NCBI RefSeq assembly: GCF_000215935.2 | Contig: NZ_AFNU02000014.1 | Coordinates: 1-64,000 of the forward strand | Direction: 5' to 3' | From: Haloplasma contractile SSD-17B | GTDB lineage: Bacteria; Bacillota_I; Bacilli_A; Haloplasmatales; Haloplasmataceae | Length of the DNA: 64,000 nt | Shown here: positions 1-7,005 of the stretch, piece by piece | How positions within the stretch are numbered: the stretch's first letter is position 1 | Layout of the letters: each line of letters starts with the position of its first letter | Notes under the pieces: generated by a model | Seen by the model: the letters and a program-made list of their open reading frames with translations, nothing else | Database searches by the model: none | What the model was told of the DNA's origin: nothing | Translations under genes and position numbers: made by a program

Positions 1-263
1 TGTTGACCTTGTTGTCCTTGATTTTGATTTGGCTGATAGCTTCTCATTTGTTGTGCAGCTTGTTGACTTTCTTGTCTTGCTTGTGGACTCATTGCACTTA
101 CGCCCATTCCTCTAGAAAATTCAGTCATGTAGTTTTGTCCACCTTGACCTTGATTTTGATTAGGTTGATAGCTTCTCATTTGTTGTGCAGCTTGCTGACT
201 TTCTTGTCTTGCTTGTGGACTCATTGCACTAAATCCGGTTCCATACTGATTATTATTATTCAT
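1..263 (-). CDS. Gamma-type SASP-like protein (3' end outside window)
   Basis: The gene starts at ATG 261-263 with an AAGGAGGA ribosome site just upstream and runs off the left edge, so about 87 residues are visible. The protein is hydrophilic, rich in Gln, Asn, Ser and Ala, and lacks a signal peptide. It contains two nearly identical units (core SAMSPQARQESQQAAQQMRS) offset by 44 residues, joined by a linker with MTEFS. Gamma-type SASPs (SspE) are Gln/Asn-rich, carry two direct repeats and have a TEFA-like site cut by the germination protease GPR; the layout matches. These proteins store amino acids in the spore core. The neighbouring gene is an alpha/beta SASP, which supports the call. The family assignment is by pattern only. 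Confidence 0.65.
   Translation of the reverse strand, partial: MNNNNQYGTGFSAMSPQARQESQQAAQQMRSYQPNQNQGQGGQNYMTEFSRGMGVSAMSPQARQESQQAAQQMRSYQPNQNQGQQGQ
16..235. repeat. Tandem DNA repeat inside the gamma-SASP-like gene
   Basis: Two copies of about 88 bp (roughly 16-103 and 148-235) lie 132 bp apart, exactly 44 codons, and differ at only a few positions. They encode the two repeat units of the protein. High identity at DNA level suggests recent duplication or gene conversion. Confidence 0.8.
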
Positions 264-399
264 ATTGAATTTCCTCCTTGTATAAATAGAATAGTGTTTA
301 CAGTACTATTTTTGTCAAATAAAAGAAATATATAACGAAAAAATAAAATTTTACAATTTTTTGTCATAAAATCAACAATAACTCATGAATTTTTGCCTA

Positions 400-624
400 T
401 TACTTATTATTATAGTTCTTACTCAATTCATTTTGAGCGATTTCTATTAACCGTTTTGTAATTTCTCCACCTACAGGACCAGCTTCTTCACCTATAGATT
501 TTGATGTGCGTTCGCCACCATTTAATATCGGTTTTTCTTCCATACCAAATTCAGTAGACACTTGCTTTTTCATTTGATTCATTCCATCCTGGATTCGCTT
601 TTCATTTTCAAAGTCTCTAGCCAA
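400..624 (-). CDS. Small acid-soluble spore protein, alpha/beta type
   Basis: A 75-residue DNA-binding spore protein that coats and protects DNA in the dormant spore core. It shows the two family signatures: a STEFGM segment near residue 29, resembling the GPR cleavage site (TEFA/SEFG type), and the C-terminal GPVGGEITKRLIEIAQ motif, the conserved DNA-binding helix. I place the start at TTG 622-624 because AAAGGAG lies 7 bases upstream; an ATG further out (642) would put the ribosome site inside the gene. It shares strand with the gamma-SASP-like gene. The N-terminal half is more charged than in the Bacillus major SASPs. Confidence 0.88.
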   Translation of the reverse strand: MARDFENEKRIQDGMNQMKKQVSTEFGMEEKPILNGGERTSKSIGEEAGPVGGEITKRLIEIAQNELSKNYNNK

Positions 625-729
625 CGATCTCACTCCTTTCATATAAAATCATTCCACTGATTATTGGAATTATGCTTGACAATATCTATGAAAATAAAAA
701 ACTCTATAAATAACAGATAAATTTAAACT

Positions 730-775
730 TAAAAATAAAAAAAGATTACAAATACATTTTAGTATTTGTAATCTT
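730..775 (-). terminator. Intrinsic terminator of the putative Trp/Tyr ABC operon
   Basis: A perfect 14-bp stem (742-755 with 762-775), six-base loop, then a T-rich run on the minus strand, 23 bases after the stop codon of the ABC ATPase gene. Confidence 0.9.
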
Positions 776-797
776 AGTTGACTTATAGATCAATGAT

Positions 798-1583
798 TTA
801 GTTAAAGAGCAAACGATCACTGATCGAATTTCGATTCTGTTTAAACTGTTCAATTAATACTTCGGGTGTTAGACTTGTTTTTTCACTTTCTTTGACATCT
901 ATTATAATGTCTCCCTGATCGAGCATAATTAGACGATTCCCATATGATAACGCATCATTCATATTATGTGTAACCATCAATGTAGGAATTCGGTGCTTCT
1001 CAACAATCTCTGATGTCAATTCTAGAATTTTTTGTGATGTCTTAGGGTCTAGTGCAGCAGTATGTTCATCAAGTAATAACAACTGAGGTTTAACTAATGT
1101 AGCCATTATTAATGCTAAAGCTTGACGCTGACCACCTGATAATAATTTTACCTTAGTATCCAATTGATGTTCTAAACCTAATCCGAGATCCTTTAATTTT
1201 AGTTTATAAAACTCTATTTTTTTCTTTTCAACTCCACATTTTAATCGAAATGCTTTATGTTTATGATCTGCCATAGATAGGTTTTCAATGACAGTCATAT
1301 TTGGTGAGGTTCCAAGTGCTGGATCTTGAAATACACGACTTATTTTCTTAGCTCGTTTATAAGCTTTTACATGAGTGATATCATTTTTTCCTAGTAAAAT
1401 AGAACCACTGTCACTATATGTATTCCCATCAATTAGATTTAATAGTGTTGACTTTCCTGCACCATTACTACCAATAATCGTTATAAAGTCCCCTTTTGCA
1501 ACTGTCAATGACAACTGATCGAAAATCGTTTTGTGACTGCATCCAGTCACAAATGTTTTGCTTATATCTGAAATCCTTAACAT
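798..1583 (-). CDS. ABC transporter ATP-binding protein (TrpXYZ-type uptake system)
   Basis: A 261-residue cytoplasmic ATPase that powers the permease encoded just upstream. Walker A GSNGAGKST is at about residues 38-46, the signature LSGGQRQ near 150 and Walker B LLLLDEHTAALD near 170. The His after the Walker B Glu (DEH rather than DEP) is typical of this small subfamily. The start codon ATG overlaps the permease stop by 7 bases, with GGAG inside the permease end, so translation is coupled. The solute-binding protein two genes upstream is of the ABC_sub_bind family, linked in Bacillota to tryptophan/tyrosine uptake; the substrate here is inferred, not shown. A 10-bp inverted repeat lies in the coding sequence near the start. 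Confidence 0.88.
   Translation of the reverse strand: MLRISDISKTFVTGCSHKTIFDQLSLTVAKGDFITIIGSNGAGKSTLLNLIDGNTYSDSGSILLGKNDITHVKAYKRAKKISRVFQDPALGTSPNMTVIENLSMADHKHKAFRLKCGVEKKKIEFYKLKLKDLGLGLEHQLDTKVKLLSGGQRQALALIMATLVKPQLLLLDEHTAALDPKTSQKILELTSEIVEKHRIPTLMVTHNMNDALSYGNRLIMLDQGDIIIDVKESEKTSLTPEVLIEQFKQNRNSISDRLLFN
1530..1553. repeat. Intragenic palindrome in ABC ATPase gene
   Basis: Perfect inverted repeat TTTGTGACTG-N4-CAGTCACAAA, codons 11-18 of the ATPase gene. In mRNA it would form a stable hairpin soon after the start codon. It could modulate translation of the ATPase relative to the permease, or be an intragenic operator, or be chance. Confidence 0.6.
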
Positions 1584-2482
1584 GCAATCTCTCCTCTCTC
1601 TTTAAGTTGAGAGGAACTTTTCTTATTCTTACGTTTGTTTCTTATCTTAAATAAATCCTTGCGATTATGAATTCCAAGTGCTGTTACAATTAACAATGCA
1701 GATATTAGTTTAAAATCACTAGCTTCAAAACCTAATTGATAGGTAACAATCTGAGATATTTTATAAACTAATGCTCCTAGTATAACAGTCGATGTAAAGG
1801 CTAATGGTCGAATTTGCCCAAATATTGTTTCGCCAATAATAACTGCAGCAAGTCCTACCACGATTGTACCCATACCCATTCCAATTTCCACGAAACGTTG
1901 CTGCTGAGCCAGCATTGCACCAGCAAATGCAACTAATCCATTTGATAGCATCAGTCCAATTAGTTTCATAAATCCTATATCTACTCCAAGAGAAGTAATT
2001 AACTTAGGATTATCACCTGTAGTTCTAAGTACCATCCCTAGATTTGTTTTCAGAAATAAATCTAATACGATTTTAACTAGCACTACTGCTATTATTATAA
2101 TAATTAGTTTATTATAGTTCTCGTAAATAGTATTTACATTAAATAAAGCCATATTAGGTTTTTTACCAGAAATGCGTAGGTTTAGAGAGTAAAGTCCGAT
2201 CATAACCAGTATACCAGATAACAAGTTGGTTATCTTGAGATAAACGTGTAAAATACCCGTAACTAAACCTGCTAGCATTCCACCAAGACTTGCATAGATT
2301 GTTGCTAAGTATGGATTCACACCGTTTATTAATAACGTTGCAACGATAAAGGCACCAAGAGTAAACGTACCATCAACTGATAAGTCTGGGAAATTTAATA
2401 TTCTATATGTGATGTAAACACCAAGAGCCATAATACCGAATATAAGTCCTTGTTCTAAGACACTTACTCCTAAACCGAACAT
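1577..2482 (-). CDS. ABC transporter permease (TrpXYZ-type, branched-chain permease fold)
   Basis: A 301-residue integral membrane protein with about eight hydrophobic segments, of the BPD_transp_2 type (related to LivH-like permeases). It ends in a basic cytoplasmic tail (RNKRKNKKSSS). It lies between the solute-binding lipoprotein (2 bases between stop and start) and the ATPase (7-base overlap), the standard order binding protein, permease, ATPase. It would form the channel of the putative aromatic amino-acid importer. The substrate is inferred from the family of the binding protein only. Confidence 0.87.
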   Translation of the reverse strand: MFGLGVSVLEQGLIFGIMALGVYITYRILNFPDLSVDGTFTLGAFIVATLLINGVNPYLATIYASLGGMLAGLVTGILHVYLKITNLLSGILVMIGLYSLNLRISGKKPNMALFNVNTIYENYNKLIIIIIAVVLVKIVLDLFLKTNLGMVLRTTGDNPKLITSLGVDIGFMKLIGLMLSNGLVAFAGAMLAQQQRFVEIGMGMGTIVVGLAAVIIGETIFGQIRPLAFTSTVILGALVYKISQIVTYQLGFEASDFKLISALLIVTALGIHNRKDLFKIRNKRKNKKSSSQLKERGEIAC

Positions 2483-2484
2483 TT

Positions 2485-3480
2485 CTACTCACCACTCTCG
2501 ATTAATTCTCCACGTTCTTTAAATGAATCTGGAATTGTAATATTCAACTCTTGTGCTGTATCTAAGTTAATTACAAGAGACGTGTTCTCTAATGTTTCAA
2601 CCGAAATAGACTTAGGGTCCTTTCCCTCTAATATATCTGCTGCCATTAAACCAGTTTGAAATCCAAGTTCAAAGTAATCGATTCCTTCAGTAATGAGCGC
2701 ACCCGATTCAACATGTGCCTTTTCAGATCCAATGACCGGTATATTTAATTCAGTTGCTTTTTCTATTACCACAGGCATTGCTGATGCAACGGTATTGTCA
2801 GTAGGAACGTATAAGACATCTACATCAGGCAATAGGCTAATTAAAGCGTCCTGAATTTCATTTGATGATGTGATTCCTTTTTCAATAATTGTTAATCCTT
2901 TTTCATCAGCTAACGATTTTGCTAAATCAACTTGTATCTGTGAATTTGATTCACCAGTGTTAAAAATAATACCAACTTTAGTTTTATTAGGAAACAGTGA
3001 CTTGATCAATTCAAATTGTTTGCTGATTGGTGTCATATCACTCGTTCCGGTAACATTTTCACCAGGCGTTTCCATTGTGTTTACTAACCCCGCTGCTAAT
3101 GGATCAGTTACTGCAGAAAATACAACTGGAATATCATGATCCATTGTTGCGTTCTTTGCTGCCTGTGCAGTAGGTGTCGCAATCGCCATGATCAAATCAA
3201 CTTTATTTGAAACAAAGGTATCGGCAATTAATTGTGCACTCGCCGTATCACCTTGTGCATTTTTAACATCTATCTTTATATTTTCACCATCTATAAATCC
3301 TCTTGATTCAAGACCTTTAATAAACCCTTCACGGTTACGATCAAGAGCAGGATGCTCAACAATTTGTGTGATTCCAATCTTAATCACATCATCACTGTTT
3401 CCATTTTGACACCCCATTAACACAACTACTGTTAAAACAATAATACTTATAACTCTGAAAAACTTTAAAAATCCTACCAT
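2485..3480 (-). CDS. ABC transporter substrate-binding lipoprotein (ABC_sub_bind family, TrpX-like)
   Basis: A 331-residue extracytoplasmic binding protein. A signal peptide with lipobox VLMGC gives a lipidated Cys at about residue 24. The start of the mature part (IGITQIVEHPALDRNREGF) and the later IAIATPTAQAA-like and FSAVTDPLAAGLV segments are typical of the ABC_sub_bind (PF04392) family, several members of which bind tryptophan or tyrosine. AGGAGG sits 8 bases before the ATG. It is the first gene of a three-gene operon. Upstream lies a leader with an intrinsic terminator and, beyond it, a HutP-family gene, so expression may be controlled by read-through. Confidence 0.87.
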   Translation of the reverse strand: MVGFLKFFRVISIIVLTVVVLMGCQNGNSDDVIKIGITQIVEHPALDRNREGFIKGLESRGFIDGENIKIDVKNAQGDTASAQLIADTFVSNKVDLIMAIATPTAQAAKNATMDHDIPVVFSAVTDPLAAGLVNTMETPGENVTGTSDMTPISKQFELIKSLFPNKTKVGIIFNTGESNSQIQVDLAKSLADEKGLTIIEKGITSSNEIQDALISLLPDVDVLYVPTDNTVASAMPVVIEKATELNIPVIGSEKAHVESGALITEGIDYFELGFQTGLMAADILEGKDPKSISVETLENTSLVINLDTAQELNITIPDSFKERGELIESGE

Positions 3481-3533
3481 TCTTCCATCCTCCTAGTATT
3501 TTTGTTCGTTTAATCGAACTTTTTATTTATACA

Positions 3534-3570
3534 ATAAAAAAACTCCCTATAGATACCTAAAGGGAGTTTT
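3534..3570 (-). terminator. Intrinsic terminator or attenuator between hutP-like gene and ABC operon
   Basis: A 9-bp perfect stem (AAACTCCCT with AGGGAGTTT, 3540-3548 and 3561-3569) and a 12-base loop, followed by seven T on the minus strand. It lies about 105 bases after the hutP-like stop and 55 bases before the binding-protein start. It can end the hutP-like transcript or serve as an attenuator of the transporter. Confidence 0.85.
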
Positions 3571-3645
3571 ATTGCACACTAAAAAACAAGAAAATAATGC
3601 AATACTCTTAAAACGTTCTCCTACCTAGCTACCATCTACCAATTT
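3571..3645 (-). promoter_or_regulatory. Candidate HutP-type RNA target in the leader of the ABC operon
   Basis: Minus-strand leader with a dense cluster of NAG triplets at 3618-3638: four TAG and one GAG, with two pairs separated by exactly four bases. A 7-bp hairpin (TATTGCA/TGCAATA) and then the terminator follow. B. subtilis HutP binds NAG triplets spaced by four bases next to the hut terminator and allows read-through. The match is partial: three triplets in a single N4 register are not present. Confidence 0.4.
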
Positions 3646-3676
3646 ATATTAAGTTTTTTTATCATCTATTATATGA

Positions 3677-4096
3677 TTAATGTTCAGGAATTGAACGATG
3701 AGCTAAACCAATCGCAACCTCATTGAGATGGAGTAAACCAATGCTCATAAATATACAAACACTAAGATGTTCACCACTTCTAGCAACACCAATCTTCCCA
3801 CCAACATTAAGTCCAGTTGCTTTTGTTGCAACCTGCATAATTGCTTCCCTAGCTGCACCTGCTACTGCACCATCATATACATGACTTTCTTTAATTACAT
3901 CTGTTCTTCTAGAAGCAACAATTGAGCGTTCGATCACTTTTGGTATTGATTCTAATAAATTACCACCAATATCAATCGCTACTGCTTTGATTCCATTTTC
4001 TTTTTGTTCCGCTATTTTCTTCTGTTCTTCCTGTCTACTTTCTGTCATTGCTACTTCAATTGCAGCTTTTGCAATTGCTTTACTTGTTTCGTTCAT
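3677..4096 (-). CDS. HutP-family RNA-binding antiterminator-like protein
   Basis: About 140 residues. An N-terminal helix (residues 1-35) is followed by a HutP-like core: VIKESHVYDGAVAGAAREA, then GGKIGVARSGE, and a C-terminal NEVAIGLAHRSIP. B. subtilis HutP has the same order (ETHALYHAV, GxxxAIVRG-like strand, EAIGLGINHI) and is a histidine- and Mg-dependent RNA-binding antiterminator. Here the first metal-binding His of the HALYH motif is kept but the second is replaced, so ligand or metal use may differ. I prefer ATG 4094-4096 (GGTGAG just upstream, and the protein then begins MNETSKA); ATG 4108 is the alternative. A consensus promoter lies upstream. The next gene downstream is an ABC transporter behind a terminator, as in the hut operon. 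Confidence 0.75.
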   Translation of the reverse strand: MNETSKAIAKAAIEVAMTESRQEEQKKIAEQKENGIKAVAIDIGGNLLESIPKVIERSIVASRRTDVIKESHVYDGAVAGAAREAIMQVATKATGLNVGGKIGVARSGEHLSVCIFMSIGLLHLNEVAIGLAHRSIPEH

Positions 4097-4142
4097 GTTT
4101 CTCACCATTTTTCTTAACTACTTGTTTACTATTATGATATAT

Positions 4143-4171
4143 TATATAGTTGCTACCTATAAATGTCAATA
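4143..4171 (-). promoter_or_regulatory. Sigma-A promoter of the hutP-like gene
   Basis: Minus strand TTGACA (4166-4171), 17-base spacer and TATAAT (4143-4148): a perfect vegetative consensus, about 45 bases before the preferred start. Confidence 0.85.
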
Positions 4172-4199
4172 GATATAATAAAATTACTAAATAGAAATG

Positions 4200-4457
4200 T
4201 TACCTTGAATGACTATTATCATTTCTTAAAGCTATTTCCTGTCCCATCTGAACGAGTCGCTTAGTCATCGTGCCTCCTACGTTGCCTGCATAAGTAATTG
4301 CTTTTCGATTCTGGTTATACATGTTATTCTTTTTAATAATTAATTCTTCACTAATTTCGTGTTTCATTTGATCCATTTCTCTCGTTAATTTCTGTCTTCT
4401 CTCATTGATTTCTTTTACTTTTTTCATTTGTTCATTGTATTTGTTTTGATCCATCAT
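4200..4457 (-). CDS. Divergent alpha/beta SASP-like protein
   Basis: 85 residues. The C-terminal segment GNVGGTMTKRLVQMGQEIAL matches the conserved DNA-binding motif of alpha/beta SASPs (GxVGGxxTKRLV). The N-terminal half is a highly charged helix, and the expected GPR site (SEFG/TEFA) is replaced by ISEELI, so cleavage during germination may be lost or changed. AAAGGAG lies 5 and 8 bases before two adjacent ATGs (4457 and 4454); either may be used. It may be a minor spore-core protein rather than a major DNA-coating one. The family call is firm for the C-terminus and weaker for the whole. Confidence 0.68.
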   Translation of the reverse strand: MMDQNKYNEQMKKVKEINERRQKLTREMDQMKHEISEELIIKKNNMYNQNRKAITYAGNVGGTMTKRLVQMGQEIALRNDNSHSR

Positions 4458-4613
4458 AATCACTCCTTTACTATTAGTGTTACGACAGATGTGTAAATAC
4501 ATACCTTTATTCGAAATCAACTATGTTGTAATAATTTACAGAAACAAAAATTTATTAACATAACTTGTTAGGTTTTTAAAAACTTTTTTCATGTGAATAT
4601 GTATTTCGTGATA

Positions 4614-4650
4614 CAAAAAAAATGCGAAGCTAATAAGCCACGCATTTTTT
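4614..4650. terminator. Bidirectional intrinsic terminator
   Basis: AATGCG/CGCATT stem with an inner GCT/AGC pairing, flanked by A and T runs on both sides, directly after the stop of the tcyP-like gene on the minus strand. Confidence 0.8.
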
Positions 4651-4660
4651 AAATGAACTA

Positions 4661-6010
4661 CTATATTGTAGCGCTATTAAACGCCTCTTCATCAAATTCA
4701 CCAATTGATTTACCAACTGTTGTGGCAACAACCATATCTCCAGTTACGTTTACACTAGTTCTAAACATATCAACGATAAAGTCAACACCTACTACTAAAC
4801 CAATTGCTTCAACCGGTAATCCTGCAGCTGATAATGCAATTGTTGTAAAGATTGTTGCTCCCATTGGTACACCTGCAGTACCAAGTGATGCTAGAATTGA
4901 AACGAATACAATTATAATATATTGAGTAATACTTAGATCAATATTAAACGCATTTGCTGCAAAAATTGCTACTACTGCTGGGTAAATACCACCACAAGCA
5001 TCCATATTCATAACTGCTCCAATTGGAGCTACGAAGTTAGCAACTCGATCGCTTACTTTCAAACGCTCTTTAATTGTTTGAATTGTTACAGTTAATGTAC
5101 CTGCACTACTACGTGATGTGAACGCTAGTATTGATGCAGGTGAAGCTGCTTTGAAAAATTTTATAGGATTTAATTTATTGACTAATACGGTAAATCCAAA
5201 TCCATATGTTAAGGTTACATGTAATAAACTAGCGATTATGATCGCTAATACGAATAATCCTAATTCAGGAATTGCTTCTATACCACCTGCATTTGATAAC
5301 CAGAATGCTGATAATGCAAATACACCGTATGGAGTAAGTTTTAAGACAATTTTTGTAATTCGTATTACAACTGTATAGAATGATTGCATAAATTCTTTAA
5401 ATGCTTTCAGTTTCGAAGCATCACGACCTTGTTCAATTGAAGCTGCTACTGCAACAAATAAAGAAAATACTATAATTGGTACTAATTTCATTTCCGCAGC
5501 ATTTGCAATAGGATTACTTGGTATAAATCCTCTAAACTGTTTGAATAGTTCAGCAACTGTTGAACTTTTAGATGGTTCAGCCGCAGCTGTTAGGTCCATT
5601 CCAGATCCTAAATTCATAACTGATGCAACTAGTACACCTATTAAACTAGCTACAGAGGCAGTAATGAAGAATAATCCTAATGTTCTGAACCCAATTTTTT
5701 TAAGTAACTTTTGATCATTAATTTGTAAGAAACTGACAATAATACTTGTCGGAACTAATGGAATGATGATCATTTTTAATAAATCAATAAATCCATAACC
5801 AACAAAAACAAATAAGTATGATCGTAAGTTAGACAATGTTTCACCAGATCCAATCGTCTTATATGCTAAGAATCCGAATAACCCACCTGCAATCATAGCA
5901 ATAAATACTCGAACTGAGAAACTAATTCTAAACTTTGTTTTCAGTGTACGTAAAATAAATAATGAAACAACAAATAGTAAAGCCCATAACGTAAATAAAA
6001 TAATATTCAT
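4661..6010 (-). CDS. tcyP: Cation-coupled L-cystine/dicarboxylate symporter (TcyP-like)
   Basis: A 449-residue membrane carrier of the dicarboxylate/amino acid:cation symporter family. It keeps the serine-rich reentrant motif AFTSRSSAGT near residue 300, the TM7 segment ending CGGIYPAVVA and the TM8 segment FRTSVNVTGDMV. These variants (GIYPA rather than NMDGTALY, RTSLNV-type) resemble the B. subtilis cystine symporter TcyP more than glutamate carriers. GGGAGG precedes the ATG. The promoter shares its core and two operator boxes with the tcyABC-like operon at 13 kb, which supports cystine as substrate. It is a single-gene unit closed by a terminator. Confidence 0.82.
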   Translation of the reverse strand: MNIILFTLWALLFVVSLFILRTLKTKFRISFSVRVFIAMIAGGLFGFLAYKTIGSGETLSNLRSYLFVFVGYGFIDLLKMIIIPLVPTSIIVSFLQINDQKLLKKIGFRTLGLFFITASVASLIGVLVASVMNLGSGMDLTAAAEPSKSSTVAELFKQFRGFIPSNPIANAAEMKLVPIIVFSLFVAVAASIEQGRDASKLKAFKEFMQSFYTVVIRITKIVLKLTPYGVFALSAFWLSNAGGIEAIPELGLFVLAIIIASLLHVTLTYGFGFTVLVNKLNPIKFFKAASPASILAFTSRSSAGTLTVTIQTIKERLKVSDRVANFVAPIGAVMNMDACGGIYPAVVAIFAANAFNIDLSITQYIIIVFVSILASLGTAGVPMGATIFTTIALSAAGLPVEAIGLVVGVDFIVDMFRTSVNVTGDMVVATTVGKSIGEFDEEAFNSATI

Positions 6011-6057
6011 TTTAAATCCTCCCTTAATTGTTTGCTTTTTAAAATCCGTCTTTAAAA

Positions 6058-6072
6058 GTGATTTAAGTCACA
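6058..6072 (-). promoter_or_regulatory. Downstream operator box of tcyP-like gene
   Basis: Inverted repeat GTGA-N6-TCAC (minus-strand TGTGA-CTTAAA-TCAC), centred about 20 bases after the predicted transcription start. A counterpart with the same form and position lies in the tcyABC leader. Confidence 0.65.
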
Positions 6073-6091
6073 GTTTTTGACTACACTATCT

Positions 6092-6120
6092 ATTATACCT
6101 TAATTGTGACATAAGTCAAA
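6092..6120 (-). promoter_or_regulatory. tcyP-like promoter with overlapping upstream operator box
   Basis: Minus strand TTGACT (6114-6119), 16-base spacer and TATAAT (6092-6097). A TTTGA-N6-TCACA box (6105-6120) overlaps the -35 and spacer. The tcyABC promoter has the same spacer length and the same ATGTCACA core. Confidence 0.8.
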
Positions 6121-6189
6121 AAATACGATAAACTTTTTATTTACATATTTTTACAAAAATAAAAGTAGGGGCACTCATCGATGAAAAAT

Positions 6190-6218
6190 CAAAAAAGAAC
6201 TATCCCTAAGACAATTCT
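6190..6218 (-). terminator. Terminator of the histidine-type ABC operon
   Basis: Minus-strand 9-bp stem AGAATTGTC/GATAGTTCT with five-base loop and six T, about 65 bases after the ATPase stop. Confidence 0.75.
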
Positions 6219-6283
6219 TTCCCTTGATTCAGTTATACAATACTATAAGATTATCCTAGATGGAATCCTAAGACTCGTTATAT

Positions 6284-6994
6284 CTATAGATTAAAATATT
6301 CCTCAGGTGTTAACGTTTTTTCTATACTTCCGTCGCGCATCATTAGAATTCGGTTCGAAATCTTCGCAAATTCCATATCATGAGTAATGATTAATACACT
6401 TAACCCTTTCTTAACAAGTGATTTTAGAATATTAGCTACTTCATTACTTAATGCAGGATCGAGTGCTGAAGTCGGCTCGTCAAAACAAATAATCTTCGGT
6501 TCTAAAATTAAAGCTCTAGCAATTGCAACACGCTGTTTTTGTCCTCCCGATAATTCATAAGGAAAATTATCCTTCTTTTCCTCTAAACCAAGGCTTTTTA
6601 AAATTTGAATTGCCTTTTCTATAGCACTTTCTTTTTTCATTCCATATACATGTATAGGCGAAAGAATAATATTCTCTAGTACACTTTTATGCGGAAATAG
6701 ATTGAAGTGTTGAAATACAAGCCCAATATCTTTACGTATTTTTTTTAGTTCATCATTTTTTGCATGGACTGGTTCTGTCTCATCATTACCTTTTACAAGG
6801 TATCGATTCTTAATAACAATATCACCACTATCACAGCGTTCAAGTCCACTTATACAACGAAGTGTCGTTGTCTTTCCTGCACCTGAAGGTCCTAGTAGCG
6901 TGACGATTTCACCTTCGTTGATTTCAAACGAAACATTATTCAAAATCCGGTTTTGTTTAATTGTCTTTGATAAATTATTTACTTTTAGTACCAT
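6284..6994 (-). CDS. Polar amino-acid ABC transporter ATP-binding protein (histidine-type)
   Basis: A 236-residue ATPase of the polar amino-acid uptake family (HisP/GlnQ). Walker A GPSGAGKT is at residues 35-42, the Q-loop in LVFQHFNLFPH, the signature LSGGQKQR near 143 and Walker B IICFDEPTSALDP near 165, followed by the switch His in ITHDMEFA. GTAGGAGGA precedes the ATG, 11 bases after the permease stop. It is the last gene of a binding protein, permease, ATPase operon behind a T-box whose specifier and tRNA-end motif fit tRNA-His, so histidine is the likely substrate. Confidence 0.9.
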   Translation of the reverse strand: MVLKVNNLSKTIKQNRILNNVSFEINEGEIVTLLGPSGAGKTTTLRCISGLERCDSGDIVIKNRYLVKGNDETEPVHAKNDELKKIRKDIGLVFQHFNLFPHKSVLENIILSPIHVYGMKKESAIEKAIQILKSLGLEEKKDNFPYELSGGQKQRVAIARALILEPKIICFDEPTSALDPALSNEVANILKSLVKKGLSVLIITHDMEFAKISNRILMMRDGSIEKTLTPEEYFNL

Positions 6995-7005
6995 GCTACG
7001 TCCTC

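Noticed and set aside
3-335. Plus-strand open frame of 110 codons with hydrophobic repeats
   Set aside because: It is the antisense of the gamma-SASP-like gene; the repeats come from that gene, and the plus frame has no ribosome site.
3618-3638. TAG/GAG cluster as a TRAP (MtrB) binding site
   Set aside because: TRAP needs about eleven triplets with 2-3 base spacers; here there are five with spacers of 4, 1, 1 and 0. A HutP-type site fits the neighbouring gene better.
5118-5378. Plus-strand open frame opposite the tcyP-like gene
   Set aside because: Antisense shadow of a membrane carrier; no ribosome site or promoter.
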